Shown in pieces: positions 1 through 10,500 of a DNA stretch of 64,000 nt. Origin of the DNA: Callorhinus ursinus (taxonomy: Eukaryota > Chordata > Mammalia > Carnivora > Otariidae); NCBI RefSeq assembly GCF_003265705.1, contig NW_020313285.1:18128471-18192470 (forward strand), in the 5' to 3' direction. The notes beneath the pieces were generated by a model, which did no database searches, was not told the DNA's origin, and worked only from the letters and a program-made list of their open reading frames with translations. Position 1 is the first letter of the stretch, and each line of letters begins with the position of its first letter. Made by a program: the position numbers and the translations under genes.

Positions 1-702
1 CGGTCTCCGGCCGCACTCCGTGCTCACCCGGCCTGTGACCGAGCGTTGCTATCTCTGGCACCCGACCCCGCGCAGAGTCTCCAAACCCAGCAGATCCCTG
101 CAGTGCGCTCCCGCACCGCTCCTCCCCGGGAAGGAAGGGGAGTCTCCCCGGATCTGCCGCCTGCTGGGTCCCTGCTGGAGGAGCAGTGCCCCGACTGTGC
201 CGCGGGTCACAGTCTATGGCAACCCCGAGCTGAGAGCCCGCGACTCTGCTCCGTCTCTGCAGCCGGCTTCCCCGCTCCGATACCTGGGAGCTCTGGCGCA
301 CTCAGGCACCCCCGGTCTCTCTGTGACCCCGAGGGTCCTGAGACCACACTGTCCCGGGAGGATTCCACCCCCCGCTTAGCCACTGGAGCGACGTCCCTCA
401 GCAGAGCCGACTTCTAAAAGGTCCGATTTTGTGCTCCGCGGCTCTAGCACTTGCCAGAAGCGGCCGGCGGAGGCCCCTCCCCCGCCGTCTATCCTCCCGA
501 ATATCGCCTCAGATTCACTTCTCCGCACGTCCTACCTTCCAGAAAGTGGTCACTTTTCTGTTCAGAGAGTTGTTGCTACTCTCTTCTTCGGTCTCCTGTT
601 GAGTTCGTAGGTGTTCAGAATGGTTTGATCCCTATTCAGCTGAATTCCTGAGACCAGACGAAATCTAGGTCTCCTACTCCTCCGCCATCTTGCTCCGCCA
701 CC
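1..702 (-). mobile_element. LINE-1 5' end (5' UTR), runs off window
   Basis: Read on the minus strand this begins with a 'gcaagatggcggaggagtagg'-type start typical of carnivore L1 5' UTRs, then continues GC- and CpG-rich to the window edge. The 5' end lies at about 702, where AT-rich older L1 sequence resumes abruptly. Because the canonical 5' start is present, this copy was not 5' truncated; its ORFs and 3' end, if present, lie to the left of the window. Open frames on the plus strand here are antisense by-products. Family assignment is from recall of carnivore L1 sequence. Confidence 0.8.
679..691 (-). promoter_or_regulatory. YY1-like motif at the L1 start
   Basis: On the minus strand the motif AAGATGGCGGAGG sits within about 12 bases of the L1 5' end. 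A YY1 site at this position is known to set the transcription start in mammalian L1s; its use here is inferred. Confidence 0.55.
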
Positions 703-998
703 GGGATCTCTATATTATTTCTTACAATTGCATATTGATCTACAATTATCTCAAAATTTAAAGTTTAGCATATATATTTACACTATATATTTAATATATT
801 AATTATTAAATATCATTAAGTCATTAAAATACATCATTAATATATTTAATATCTGTATAATGTATATTCAGTGCAGAGAGAGATTTATGTGTATATATCG
901 AGAAACAATACAAATGTCCATCGTTAGGAGAATGAATAAACAAATTGTGATCTATTCACTTAATAAATACTACTCAGCAATAAAAAGTAATGAACTGC

Positions 999-1177
999 CT
1001 GGGCACCTGGGTGTCTCAGTCGGCTAAGCATCTGACTCTCAATTTCAGCTCAGGTCATGATCTCAGGGTCGTGAGACTGAGCCCCGAGTTGGCACCCTGG
1101 GCATGGAGCCTGCTTAAGATTCTCTCTCTCCTCTCGCTCTGCCCTTCCCCCTGCTTGCTCTCTCTCTCAAAAAAAAA
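999..1177 (+). mobile_element. Can-SINE
   Basis: Plus-strand tRNA-Lys-derived SINE with a poly(A) tail. It is bounded by the target-site duplication 'aaaagtaatgaactgc' (983-998 and about 1179-1194), which splits an old L1. Confidence 0.93.
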
Positions 1178-1802
1178 AAAAAGTAATGAACTGCTGATAA
1201 TGCAGTAACTTCAGTGAATCTAAAAACAAAAAAACAAAAACTTTATGTTGACCAAAAGAAGTCAGACACGAGAGAATGCATACTTTTCATTCCATCTATA
1301 TGAAATTCTAGAACAAGCAGAACTAATCTTCAGGGATAGAAATCAGAAAGTGGTTACCTCTGGAAGATGGGTAAAGAAGGTCTGGAAAGAGGTACTAGGG
1401 AACTCTCTGGGGTGATGGAAATATTGTTTATGTTATCTGGGGTGGCAGTTACACATATATATACAACTGTCAAAACTGATTAAACTGAACATTTAAAAAC
1501 TGTGAATGTATGCATGTAAAGTATACAAATAAAACAGCTATAATTTCCTCAAAAAACTTTGAGAACTTCTGTTCATCAAAAGACACCCTTAATAGAGTGC
1601 CAAGACAAGCCAGACATAGAGTAAAAAAATGGATTTGAGTAACCAACTAAGGGCTCATATCCAGAATAGAGAACGCCCACAAAACAGTAAGAAAAAGACA
1701 GAAAATCCAATAGAAAAATAAGCAAGAGACTTGAATAAGTCCTTCACAAAACAAAACATTCCAATAAACAAAGGGAAAAAATGATTAATAAGACTAGTCA
1801 TC

Positions 1803-2010
1803 GGGGCACCTGGGTGACTCAGACAGTCAAGTCTCTGCCTTTGCCTCAGGTCATGACCTTGGGGGTCCTGCGACTGGGCCCCACATCGGGCTCCCTGCTC
1901 AGCGGGGAGTCGGCTTCTCCCTCTCCCTCTGACCCTCCCCTCCACCACTCATTTTCTCTGTCTCTCTCTCTCTCTAAAATAAATACAATCTTAAAAAAAA
2001 AAAAAAAAAA
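1803..2010 (+). mobile_element. Can-SINE
   Basis: Plus-strand SINE inside old L1, flanked by 'agactagtcatc' on the left and 'agactaatcatc' on the right (one mismatch), with a long poly(A) tail. Confidence 0.93.
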
Positions 2011-2297
2011 AGACTAATCATCAGAGAACTGCAGTCAAACCACAATGAGATACCACTACGGATCCACCAGAATAGTTAACATTAAGGACACTAACAACAC
2101 CAAGGGCTAGCAAGGATGTAGAGCAACAGAAAGTCTCGCACGCTGCTAGAAGGAACATAAATTGGTTCAATCACTTAAGAAAATTCAAGTTGAACGTGGG
2201 CATCTAGCAAGTCAACTCCCAGGTATGTACCATCAGAAGTGCAAACACTCTTGCAAGTAACGAAGGACATATATATGTATAAGAATGTTGCAAACAG

Positions 2298-2497
2298 GGG
2301 CACCTGGGTGGCTCAGTGGTTAAGCGTCTGCCTTCGGTTCAGGGTCATGATCCCAGGGTCCTGGGATCCAGCCCCGCATCGGGCTCCCTGCTCCGTGGGA
2401 AGCCCGCTTCTCCCTCTCCCACTCCCCCTGCTTGTGTTCCTGCTCTCGCTGTCTCTCTCTCTGTCAAATGAATAAATAAAATCTTAAAAAAAAAAAA
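2298..2497 (+). mobile_element. Can-SINE
   Basis: Plus-strand SINE with a perfect 17-base duplication 'aagaatgttgcaaacag' at 2281-2297 and about 2498-2514. The perfect duplication suggests a fairly young insertion into the old L1. Confidence 0.95.
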
Positions 2498-3144
2498 AAG
2501 AATGTTGCAAACAGTGTCATCCATAATAGTCTGCAACTGGAAATTACTCCAATATCCATCGAGAGTAGACCAGAAAAGTATATTACGGTATACTTTTACA
2601 ATAGAATCCCATAGAGCAATGAAAACGAATGAACGTGTCGAATCTCACCATCATAACGTAGAATGAAAGCAATCAGTCACAAAAGAATATATACAATGCA
2701 TACTGTAGGATTCAATTTATGTAAAAGTCCAAAACTGCCTAAATCACAGTGTTTAGGCATATGTACTTAGGGGATAAATCTAAAAAGAAAAGCAAGGTAG
2801 TAATTGCCACAAAGATCAAAATAATAGCTCCCTATGGAGAGAGGAACAGGACAGTGATGAGAAAAGGGAGCTTGGGGGCTGGCAAAGTTCTATGTTTCTA
2901 TCTGTTTCTATCTGCACAATTAGCTACGCAAGCATTTGCTTTGTAATGTTTTATTAAGCTGTACCTTTGCTTGATGCCTTTTCCTATAGTGTATTATGTT
3001 ATATTCATAATAAAAGCAACTTTAAATGAAAAGAGAATATACCTAAATGGTTAGGGCCTAAGAGGCTAGAAACTTTGGATACTTTTTCTTTTCTGTAGCT
3101 CTTTTTCTCTAACAACAAGCAATTAGGATAAGAACAGGGTGTCT

Positions 3145-3350
3145 GGAGTCAGATCTTACCTGAACTCAAATCCCAGCTCTCTTTTATCAGCTATATGACC
3201 TCAGGCCAGTCCCTTAACTCTGTAGGCTTCTGTTTCCTCATCTGTGAAATGGGGATAATAATAGTAACTACCTTATTGGGCTGGTGTGCACACACAGAAC
3301 GGTGAGTGCCTGGCTCATCAGAAGCCCTAAGTGTCCGCTGCTATTGTAGT
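3145..3350 (+). repeat. MIR element
   Basis: It contains the MIR core order: 'tatgacctcaggccagtcc', then 'tttcctcatctgtgaaatgg', then a 'gataataatagtaactacc' stretch. Orientation is plus. Confidence 0.8.
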
Positions 3351-5050
3351 AAGTCTAAATTACCTTTACCACGAAGAAACAAAAGTGAAATCCAGTTTTT
3401 AGCCTTAACACTTCACTGTGATTTCTTAATTCGTTTCTTCTCTGCCTGACAATGGGCACCACGGGGACAGAGACCGTACCTGTCTTTACCTACTGTCCTC
3501 CCCCGGGGGGGCAGGCCCAGAATGTTAATTCAACCCAGACCTGTCTGATTCCAGGGCCTACCATGGTTAGTAGTTCTAACCCACGGCAAGGCACTGTCTC
3601 CTTTAGAAGGGTCTCACATGGGAGTGCCATCCAACCCACATGCCAAGGGGTGGCCTGGCAGAGAAGCAAGCACAAGGGACCCTATGAGAGGGGTGTGCGA
3701 GAAGTAAAGGATTCTCAGAACATGCTGTCATTACCCAGCAGAGAAATGAGGCAGTTTGGGGGCTGCGACAAAAAGCAGCCTAGGGTTTTAAAGCGGGAGA
3801 TATTAGGGTATCAGGGGGAGAAAAGCTTCCTAAGGAGCAGGGGCAGAGGAGTCTGGGACTCCAGAGGAGGGAGCCGGAAAAGAGGCAGGCTTGGAACTTA
3901 AGGCATAGAAGCTGCAGCTTCCTGCTCCAAAATCAGGCTCCCTGAGTCACATCACCCAGACAGCAGGTCACCACCACTGGCTTACTGAGATGGGAGTCAG
4001 AAATGACCCCAGGTCTCTTTGCAGAATCTGTCCCAGCAACTTCCTCCTCCTGTCAAAGTAAAAACACAGGTGAAACGAATCGTGTCCACAGACTGACTTC
4101 AAACCTCAGGACAGCCTCCTTTCCCAGTCCCTTGGAAGACATTAGGCCCTCAGAATACTTTCAACCTCTTGCACTACTCCTAGGAGGGATGGAACTGCTC
4201 ACCGCTGGACCCAGAAGGCAGGCAAACTATTGCACCAGCAGACCAGGCTGAGAGAAGGCAAAGTCAGCCAGAGAGAGAAAGAACTGGACACTTTGGGCAA
4301 CTGCACCAGCAGTGGCCTCCTCCATCCCTTTGGCCTTCATGGACAGCAGCTGCTCTGATCAGAACCTGGGGTTTGGGAGAAGGGCTATTATGTCACGCCA
4401 TGGAGGACTGTGGCTGTTGGGATAAAGCTGGCACACCGCATCTGGGTTCTCCCGCACTGCATGCGGTGCTGTGTCCCGAACGTCAGTAGTGGTATTAGAC
4501 CGTATGCCAACTGCGTGAGCGGGGCTGAGCTTCATTTGTCTTGGTTTCTTCTTAACTAATTTCACAAACACATCCCTGAACAATTTCAAGGAGCCTAGTA
4601 GGAGCAAGGCAGGGCTGAATATGGGGCCAGAGATGAGTAAGAGCCAGTCTTCCGTTCTCAAGCTGACATTCTGGAGCAAACTATAGAGAGGGCCGCCCCC
4701 TGCACACGTTCTACAGAGACTGCGCTCACCCTCATGAGATCACATCCAAAATCAAAACTCCAGTCAAGACATTCCCGCCTGAACAAATTCAGTTTCCATC
4801 CACCTCACCAGTTTCAAAACATTCCTTTTCAGGTAAGATACAAAAACAAAACCAAAAGGTAATCTATTACGCCATTAGTTCCCACATTTGGTGCAGAGCC
4901 CCTCATCTACCCAGAATGGCATTGAGAGAAGGGAGCACACAGCACGCAGAGGTCGGCTACACTGGTGCTCCAAGACTCAAGGGCGCCACTGGGTCCTATG
5001 TCCGCCTCCTCTGCCTCATGTAACCCAACAGATTCCAAAACAGAAATGTT
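3351..5050. other. Intergenic, nothing firmly recognised
   Basis: No splice-flanked coding block, RNA gene or young repeat is visible. Open frames here (for example 3452-3901) show no recognisable domain and no composition of a real gene. A faint L2/MIR-like tail may lie near 3400-3480. Confidence 0.5.
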
Positions 5051-5059
5051 CATCACATA

Positions 5060-5311
5060 GGAGTAGAACCAAAAATTGGAAACCACCTAAACACTCAACA
5101 GGAAAATACCTAAATAAACAATGTAGCTATTAAATGTTTTTAAAGAGTGTTAATGATGTGGGAAATATTTATGATTTGTTTGGTAAAAAGCAAGATAGAA
5201 AACTCTTGGGATCAAATTCACTTAAAAATTATAATGTATACCTGTATGTCTGAATTACATACATATTTATAACCCAGAAGCACAGGTGCCTCTGTTAGGA
5301 CTTGGGCAACT
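5060..5311 (+). mobile_element. Old LINE-1 3' fragment
   Basis: The stretch around 'aaaaattggaaaccacctaa' and 'caggaaaatacctaaataaa' resembles the tail of L1 ORF2 followed by 3' UTR, plus strand, much decayed. Confidence 0.5.
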
Positions 5312-5626
5312 TTTTAAGATTTATGTTTTTTAGAGGCACCTTGGGTGGTTCAGTCAGTTAAGTGTCTGCCTTCAGCTCAGGTCATGATCCCAGGGTCCTC
5401 GAATCGAGCCCCACGTCGGGCTCCCCGCTCAGCAGGGAGTTGCCTGAGATCCTCTCTCCTTCTCCCTCTGCCCCTCCCCAACTTGTGCATGCGCACTCTC
5501 TAATATTATTTAAAAAAATAAGATTTATGTTTTTTAAGTAATCTCCACACCCAACAGGGAGCTCAAACTCACAACCCCAAGATCAAGAGTCAGATGCTCC
5601 ACCCACTGAGTCAGTCAGGCATCCCA
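5312..5626 (-). mobile_element. Older tRNA-type SINE, interrupted
   Basis: The right part (5527-5626) on the minus strand reads as a tRNA-like SINE with 'gagcatctgactcttgatct' and a 'gagattacttaaaaaacat' tail. Its tail is cut by the plus-strand SINE at 5334-5519, so the left remnant is 5312-5333. Confidence 0.7.
5334..5519 (+). mobile_element. Can-SINE nested in an older SINE
   Basis: Plus-strand SINE flanked by 'aagatttatgttttttag' (5316-5333) and 'aagatttatgttttttaag' (from 5520). The duplicated target is the tail of the older minus-strand SINE. Confidence 0.9.
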
Positions 5627-6069
5627 CTGGCATCAACGTATGATGTGACACTCCAAAAGTCAAAGACCACTTGATTGCAGCACTGGACGTGGAACGCAAA
5701 GATTGTGGAAAAGCCCAAGAACCCTAGATCCACTAAGGGGGTATGAGCTTCCTGATAGGGGAACCTTCAACAGGGAGACAACAGGGAGGCCAGAATGCTA
5801 AAAAGTATACACTGATTTAGCTGCTTTACTTTTCTTTGCAATCCTACTTTGCCACAGTTTTCAATAAACTTCAGTACCTAGCAGAAAACCGGACCTGAAG
5901 TAGGATTTAGAAATCTGAGAGGGTTCATAGAGGCAGAGTACTAGTGCTAAAAGGAACAAAAACAAGCTAGTCAGTTTAGCTTCCTCCCAAACAAAACATG
6001 ACCCCTCTATCACCACCCAAAGGAAGGACTCCATGCCACCATTAAAATGAAACACACTTACAAAATCAT
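5627..6069. other. Downstream flank of C5orf15
   Basis: Unique-looking intergenic sequence between the last SINE and the C5orf15 polyadenylation region. I see nothing else in it. Confidence 0.5.
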
Positions 6070-7412
6070 AGATTTATATCTTTGCCATTTATTTTTAAAA
6101 TCTTATTCAAAATATTAAATAATACAATTTCAGATATGAAAAATTACTGCAATAAAACAGTTCAGGTGTATTTCCACTGTGCTCCCCTTCCTTATCACGA
6201 GAGTAAATTGTCCACCTGAAAGAAATGGTGGATTGCCCTACTTCTTCCATCTTTACACAAAGCACATGCCCACTGGCTCACCCGGGCTTTCTGAGCAGGT
6301 GTTTTAACATATATTAAGGGCTATGTTTTCTAAAAAGCTGCAGTGACATTTTAAGTCAAACATGGTTCAAATCACATATTTACATACTCATCAACTCTTT
6401 ATTATATAAAGACAGGCTAAAATGAAATACAGTAAATAATTTCCAGTTGCTGTGAAAAATAAAACAAGTACAGGGGGGAGAAAAAGTCAGTGTACACATT
6501 TATCCTTTATGTATACAAACAACTTCATTCAGGTATAATTTTAATTTGAAAGGCCTAGAAACAGTATTATTTAAGTGATAATGGCCCCTAAGATTTACTC
6601 AAACTTACTATAAAGTAATAAAGTGAACAAATCTGATACAATTTTAAACTCTGCTCCTTACTTGAAAGCTTGGAGGAACCCGTGCTACAATCAATTGCTA
6701 ACTAAAAGCAATTGTATGTATATTTAGTATTTTCCCACAATTTCTACCTCTAAATTTAATTCAGTAATTCAAGCCAAAATATGGTATCTCTGTAACATTT
6801 TATCTATGTCCACGGCAAACTAGTCTCTCTATTGCCAGAATTTCTAGAGACATTTATTGTGTTACCTAAAATTGTGGTCAGATTGAGCAATATCATTATC
6901 TTAAATTATATTTAAATTATCCAAAAATATCCAAAGCAATTTTCCTGGAAGAAAAAAATGTTACTTATACGCCAAGCAGTATTACACACATCCTTGTAGA
7001 TTACAGTTTGGGAGCACAAAATGTGGCTTAAAAAATAGTACTTGGATGGCAGAAAGAGAATCTGAGCCAGCAGTACCAGATATGTTTAGGATTTAGTTGA
7101 AGGCTGGGATCTTTTAAAACTAGTATTACTAATACTTCCAGAAGAAGTACAATAAAGAAATCTAAAACAAAACTAACAGATAATGCTTAGCTCCACATTC
7201 TGAACACCTGATTAAATTTACCTCTAAAATTGTAGATAAAAAATTATATACTCCTTGTTTGTGACATTTCATTTCCAAAGCACCAAGGCAAAATAAAGAG
7301 AGACCCATCTCTCATTTAAGTACCCACTGCCTATGGCAAACATCTGCACAATATTATATAAAAAAGTCAAGCAAATAAAATTACATAATAAGCAAACTCA
7401 AATCACAGTGCT
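6070..7412 (-). other. C5orf15: C5orf15 3' UTR
   Basis: This follows the stop codon at 7413-7415 and runs AT-rich and SINE-free to the AATAAA signal at 6088-6093. About 1.3 kb is a plausible 3' UTR length for this gene. The end is inferred from the signal, not from transcripts. A second possible signal (AATAAA on the minus strand) lies at 6398-6403 and could give a shorter form. Confidence 0.65.
6088..6093 (-). terminator. C5orf15: C5orf15 polyadenylation signal
   Basis: Minus-strand AATAAA (plus TTTATT), the last good signal before unique sequence gives way to repeats. Cleavage would be expected at roughly 6065-6075. Confidence 0.6.
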
Positions 7413-7544
7413 TTAAAAAATATAATCATTGGTAATCTTCAGAGAAGGCATTGCCTCATTAACATTCTGGTCTAGACGATGATATTCCACTGTTTTGGAA
7501 CAAAGACCATCACGCCATTTCCTGCTTTGAACCAGAAGGAAAAT
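7413..7544 (-). CDS. C5orf15: C5orf15 coding exon 3 (last)
   Basis: Acceptor TTTTTTTCCAG precedes ATT at 7544 and stop TAA is at 7413-7415. It encodes residues 223-265, the cytoplasmic tail, beginning [10 protein letters not shown] and ending ITNDYIF. It joins exon 2 in phase 0. Confidence 0.95.
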   Translation of the reverse strand: MFLLVQSRKWRDGLCSKTVEYHRLDQNVNEAMPSLKITNDYIF

Positions 7545-10500
7545 CTGGAAAAAAACAAAATAAATTAGATATTCAAAAAAAGCAAATAGAGGATAGGCTA
7601 AAAGTGTAACAAGTGCACTCTCTCCTAGATTCCCAAATTCAAAAAGTAAAAAGACAACAACAAAAGGGCTTTATTTTCCATCATGTAAACAAAGTTAAAC
7701 AGTGCTACTCAAATTTTAATGTACAGAGTGCTTGCTGAAGACTGATTCTGGGTTCTATCTGCAGTGATGAATTAGTAGATCGCGGTGGAGCCCAGGAGCC
7801 TGCCTATTTAACAAGTCCCTTATGTGTTTAGATCAGAGATAGCCCAACATTTCAACACTGGGAGAGAATATCACTGGCATTCAAAATAAATATGTAACGA
7901 TTTTACAACCAGGAAAAAAAATATTAAAATACTATTGGGGCACCTGGGTGGCTCAGTTGTTAAGCGTCTGCCTTCGGCTCAGGTCATGATCCCGGGGTCC
8001 TGGGATCGAGGCCCGCGTCAGGCTCCCTGCTCAGCGGGAAGCCTGCTTCTCCCTCTCCCACTCCCCCTGCTTGTGTTCCCCATCCCACTGTCTCTCTGTC
8101 AAATACATAAATAAAATCTTAAAAAAAAAAAATACTATTAAGTTCAATGCTTACTTAATTAAAAGTATTAAATTAACAATCTTTCTCCACAGTATTCCCA
8201 CTGAAGGAACAATGCTAACTTAAGACATAATACCTGTTTTTCAAAAACCACTAGGCTTTGGTTTTGCTCAAAAAACAGTTTGACTTCTTTTTTTAGAAGC
8301 ATTCAAGGTAAAGCATTCTGTCTGTAATTTATTAAAATATACCATAGGTTTATAAACTGATAGACATCTTGATATTTTACCATCAATTTAAACTTGACTA
8401 AAAAAGAAAAAAATTCTGAATCATCAAAAACATTAGTAAGAAATATGACTGAGATAATAAAGGGCAATTAGAGGGGCTGAAAACCCCAAACATACCTTCC
8501 TTTTGTTGTGATATGTAATGTAAACAACAGCAATACAAAAAGCAAAAATAATAAGATGAAAAAAGAAATGGCTATCTTCCTCTTCAATATTTGAGGATGG
8601 GGTCTTAAAAGATCTCACTGACTGTTCAATTTCCATGTAGTTCCTGTTTTCTTCCAGAGCCTCACTGGACTCATCATCCCTGGGGCTGGTGGTCCAGTCA
8701 TAGTCTGGTTCTCCATAGTCTCCATTGTCCACAGTGTCTTTGGCAGTGGACGGAGAACTGTTGAGCATGAGAAGATCCTCCTCCTCTATGCTGGGATCTT
8801 CATTGTTATCTGTTTCCTCTTGAGACAGAGAAGCAGTAGGTGACGGATGAGGGGCTACAGATGCCCCTCCACCTTTCTCTGTACTAGCTGTGGGTTGGAG
8901 AGTGGTGTTGATTTGGAAGACAGAAAGTTTGGTTTGGTTTTCATGTGTTAAAGCACTCATATTTGGAGCAGAAACATCTGGCGGGAGTACAGCGTGGCTC
9001 CGCACATCAGTATTCGGTAGAGCTAAAATAGTGAATAAAGAACATTAAACTGAAATCTCCAACTTTATCTCCACCAAGCTAGAAGGATATTCACCTAAAT
9101 TTTTCACTAAGCATTTCTCTTTGCCAAATTCCTCTTTCCCTTGAGAATTTAATAAGTCTCAATAGCCAGCAATCAGTTACATTTCTTCTTAGTCAATTAT
9201 TCATCAGGTAATAACTCTTTAGCCAGAAATTAACAAGTTTAGCACCATAAAAGACCTACTACGTTATGTAGCCTGTCAGCAAAAGAAAAAGGAAAGAATA
9301 GAGAGGGGTAACTTTAGGTCACAATGGTGAAATTCACACAAAGCTCCTACCCATCCCCTCTGTTTTCATTTCACAAAGGAGCTGGACTTCAATAACCATT
9401 GTTCAGACTGCACCCCATCTCCAGAACAGTAAGGTCACAAACTAGATATAGAATGTGAACCTAACGGGTGCCTGGGTGGCTCCATTGGTTAGGCATCTGC
9501 CTTCAGCTGAGGTCATGATCCCAGGATCCTGGGATAGAGTCCAGCGTTCTGGCTCGCTGCTCAGCAGGGAGTCTGCTTCTCCTTCTCCCTCTGCTGCTCA
9601 CCCTGCTTGTGCTTTCTCTCTCTCTCTCTCAAATAAATAAAATCTTTTTTAAAAAAATGTGAAACTATTTTCAATACAACAAATTTAAGAGAAGCTATAA
9701 GCAAGCTGTAGTCAGCATTTCTAAGTGATACTAAAACCAGAAGACCTCCTCTCCCAATTTCCTTTTTTGTTCTTTTTCTTTTTTTCCTTTTTTTTTTTTT
9801 TTTAATTTAGGTATTCTTAGGGAGAAGAAAGCAAAAACTCCTAAAGGGGAAGAAATGGAAATTGAATTGGAAACCTGAAAACTAAGTGTAAACTAGACTA
9901 TTTTAAAGATTGGGGAAGGCAATCCAGTATGGGAGTGACACCAAGCACATACAAGCTCTTATTTCCCTATGTTCCTACCCACTCAGGGTGGTTTACTAAA
10001 GTAGTTTAAATTGTTTACAGAAGTAGCTCTATACACCAAAAGTTCAGAAGAATCCTGCTGAAATTTAACAGTGTTTCTAATATACAATCTAATGTAGTAT
10101 CTGTTGAAAAGCTTCAAGAATATCCATTATACTTGTAAAAAAAGGAACTGTCTGGGGCACTTGGGTGGTCTAGTCAGGGTTAAGCATCTGAGTCCTGGTT
10201 TCGGCTCAGGTCATCATCTCAGGGTTGTGAGATCCAGCCTGTGTCGGGCTCCACACTCAGCACAGAGTCTGCTTAAGACTCTCTCTCCCTCTGCCCCTCC
10301 CCAATGCTCGCTCTCTCTCTCTCTAAAAGTATATAAATCTTTTTTTAAAAAAGAGGAACTGTCACATCAGATCTGAAAATACAAAGTACTATTTTAAAGT
10401 CCATCAAATTAAAGTAAAATATTTTATAGGGGTAAGATTAAACCAAACCCTTCCCAGGCTTTCACAAACATGTGCATACACGTAAATTAACAACCTAACA

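Larger units (their letters stand above)
703..3035 (+). mobile_element. Mosaic of old LINE-1 3' regions (L1M type)
   Basis: This holds plus-strand fragments of ORF2 3' ends and 3' UTRs of ancient L1s. Marks include 'ctcaaaatttaaagttta' near 750, the 'ccaatatccatcgagagtag' stretch near 2550 (decayed ORF2-end sequence), and a 3' UTR ending near 3030. Three younger SINEs split it at 999, 1803 and 2298. No reading frame survives. The segment 703-770 is an L1 3' tail cut off by the minus-strand L1 on its left. Confidence 0.65.

Noticed and set aside
20..417. Two overlapping plus-strand frames at the window start
   Set aside because: They are antisense to the L1 5' UTR and owe their length to high GC.
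3452..3901. 149-codon plus-strand frame, possible novel gene
   Set aside because: No domain, no splice or promoter context, and no compositional sign of coding.
8433..9005. 190-codon frame as a single-exon gene
   Set aside because: It begins at a GTG and runs past a good donor; it is C5orf15 exon 2 plus intron.
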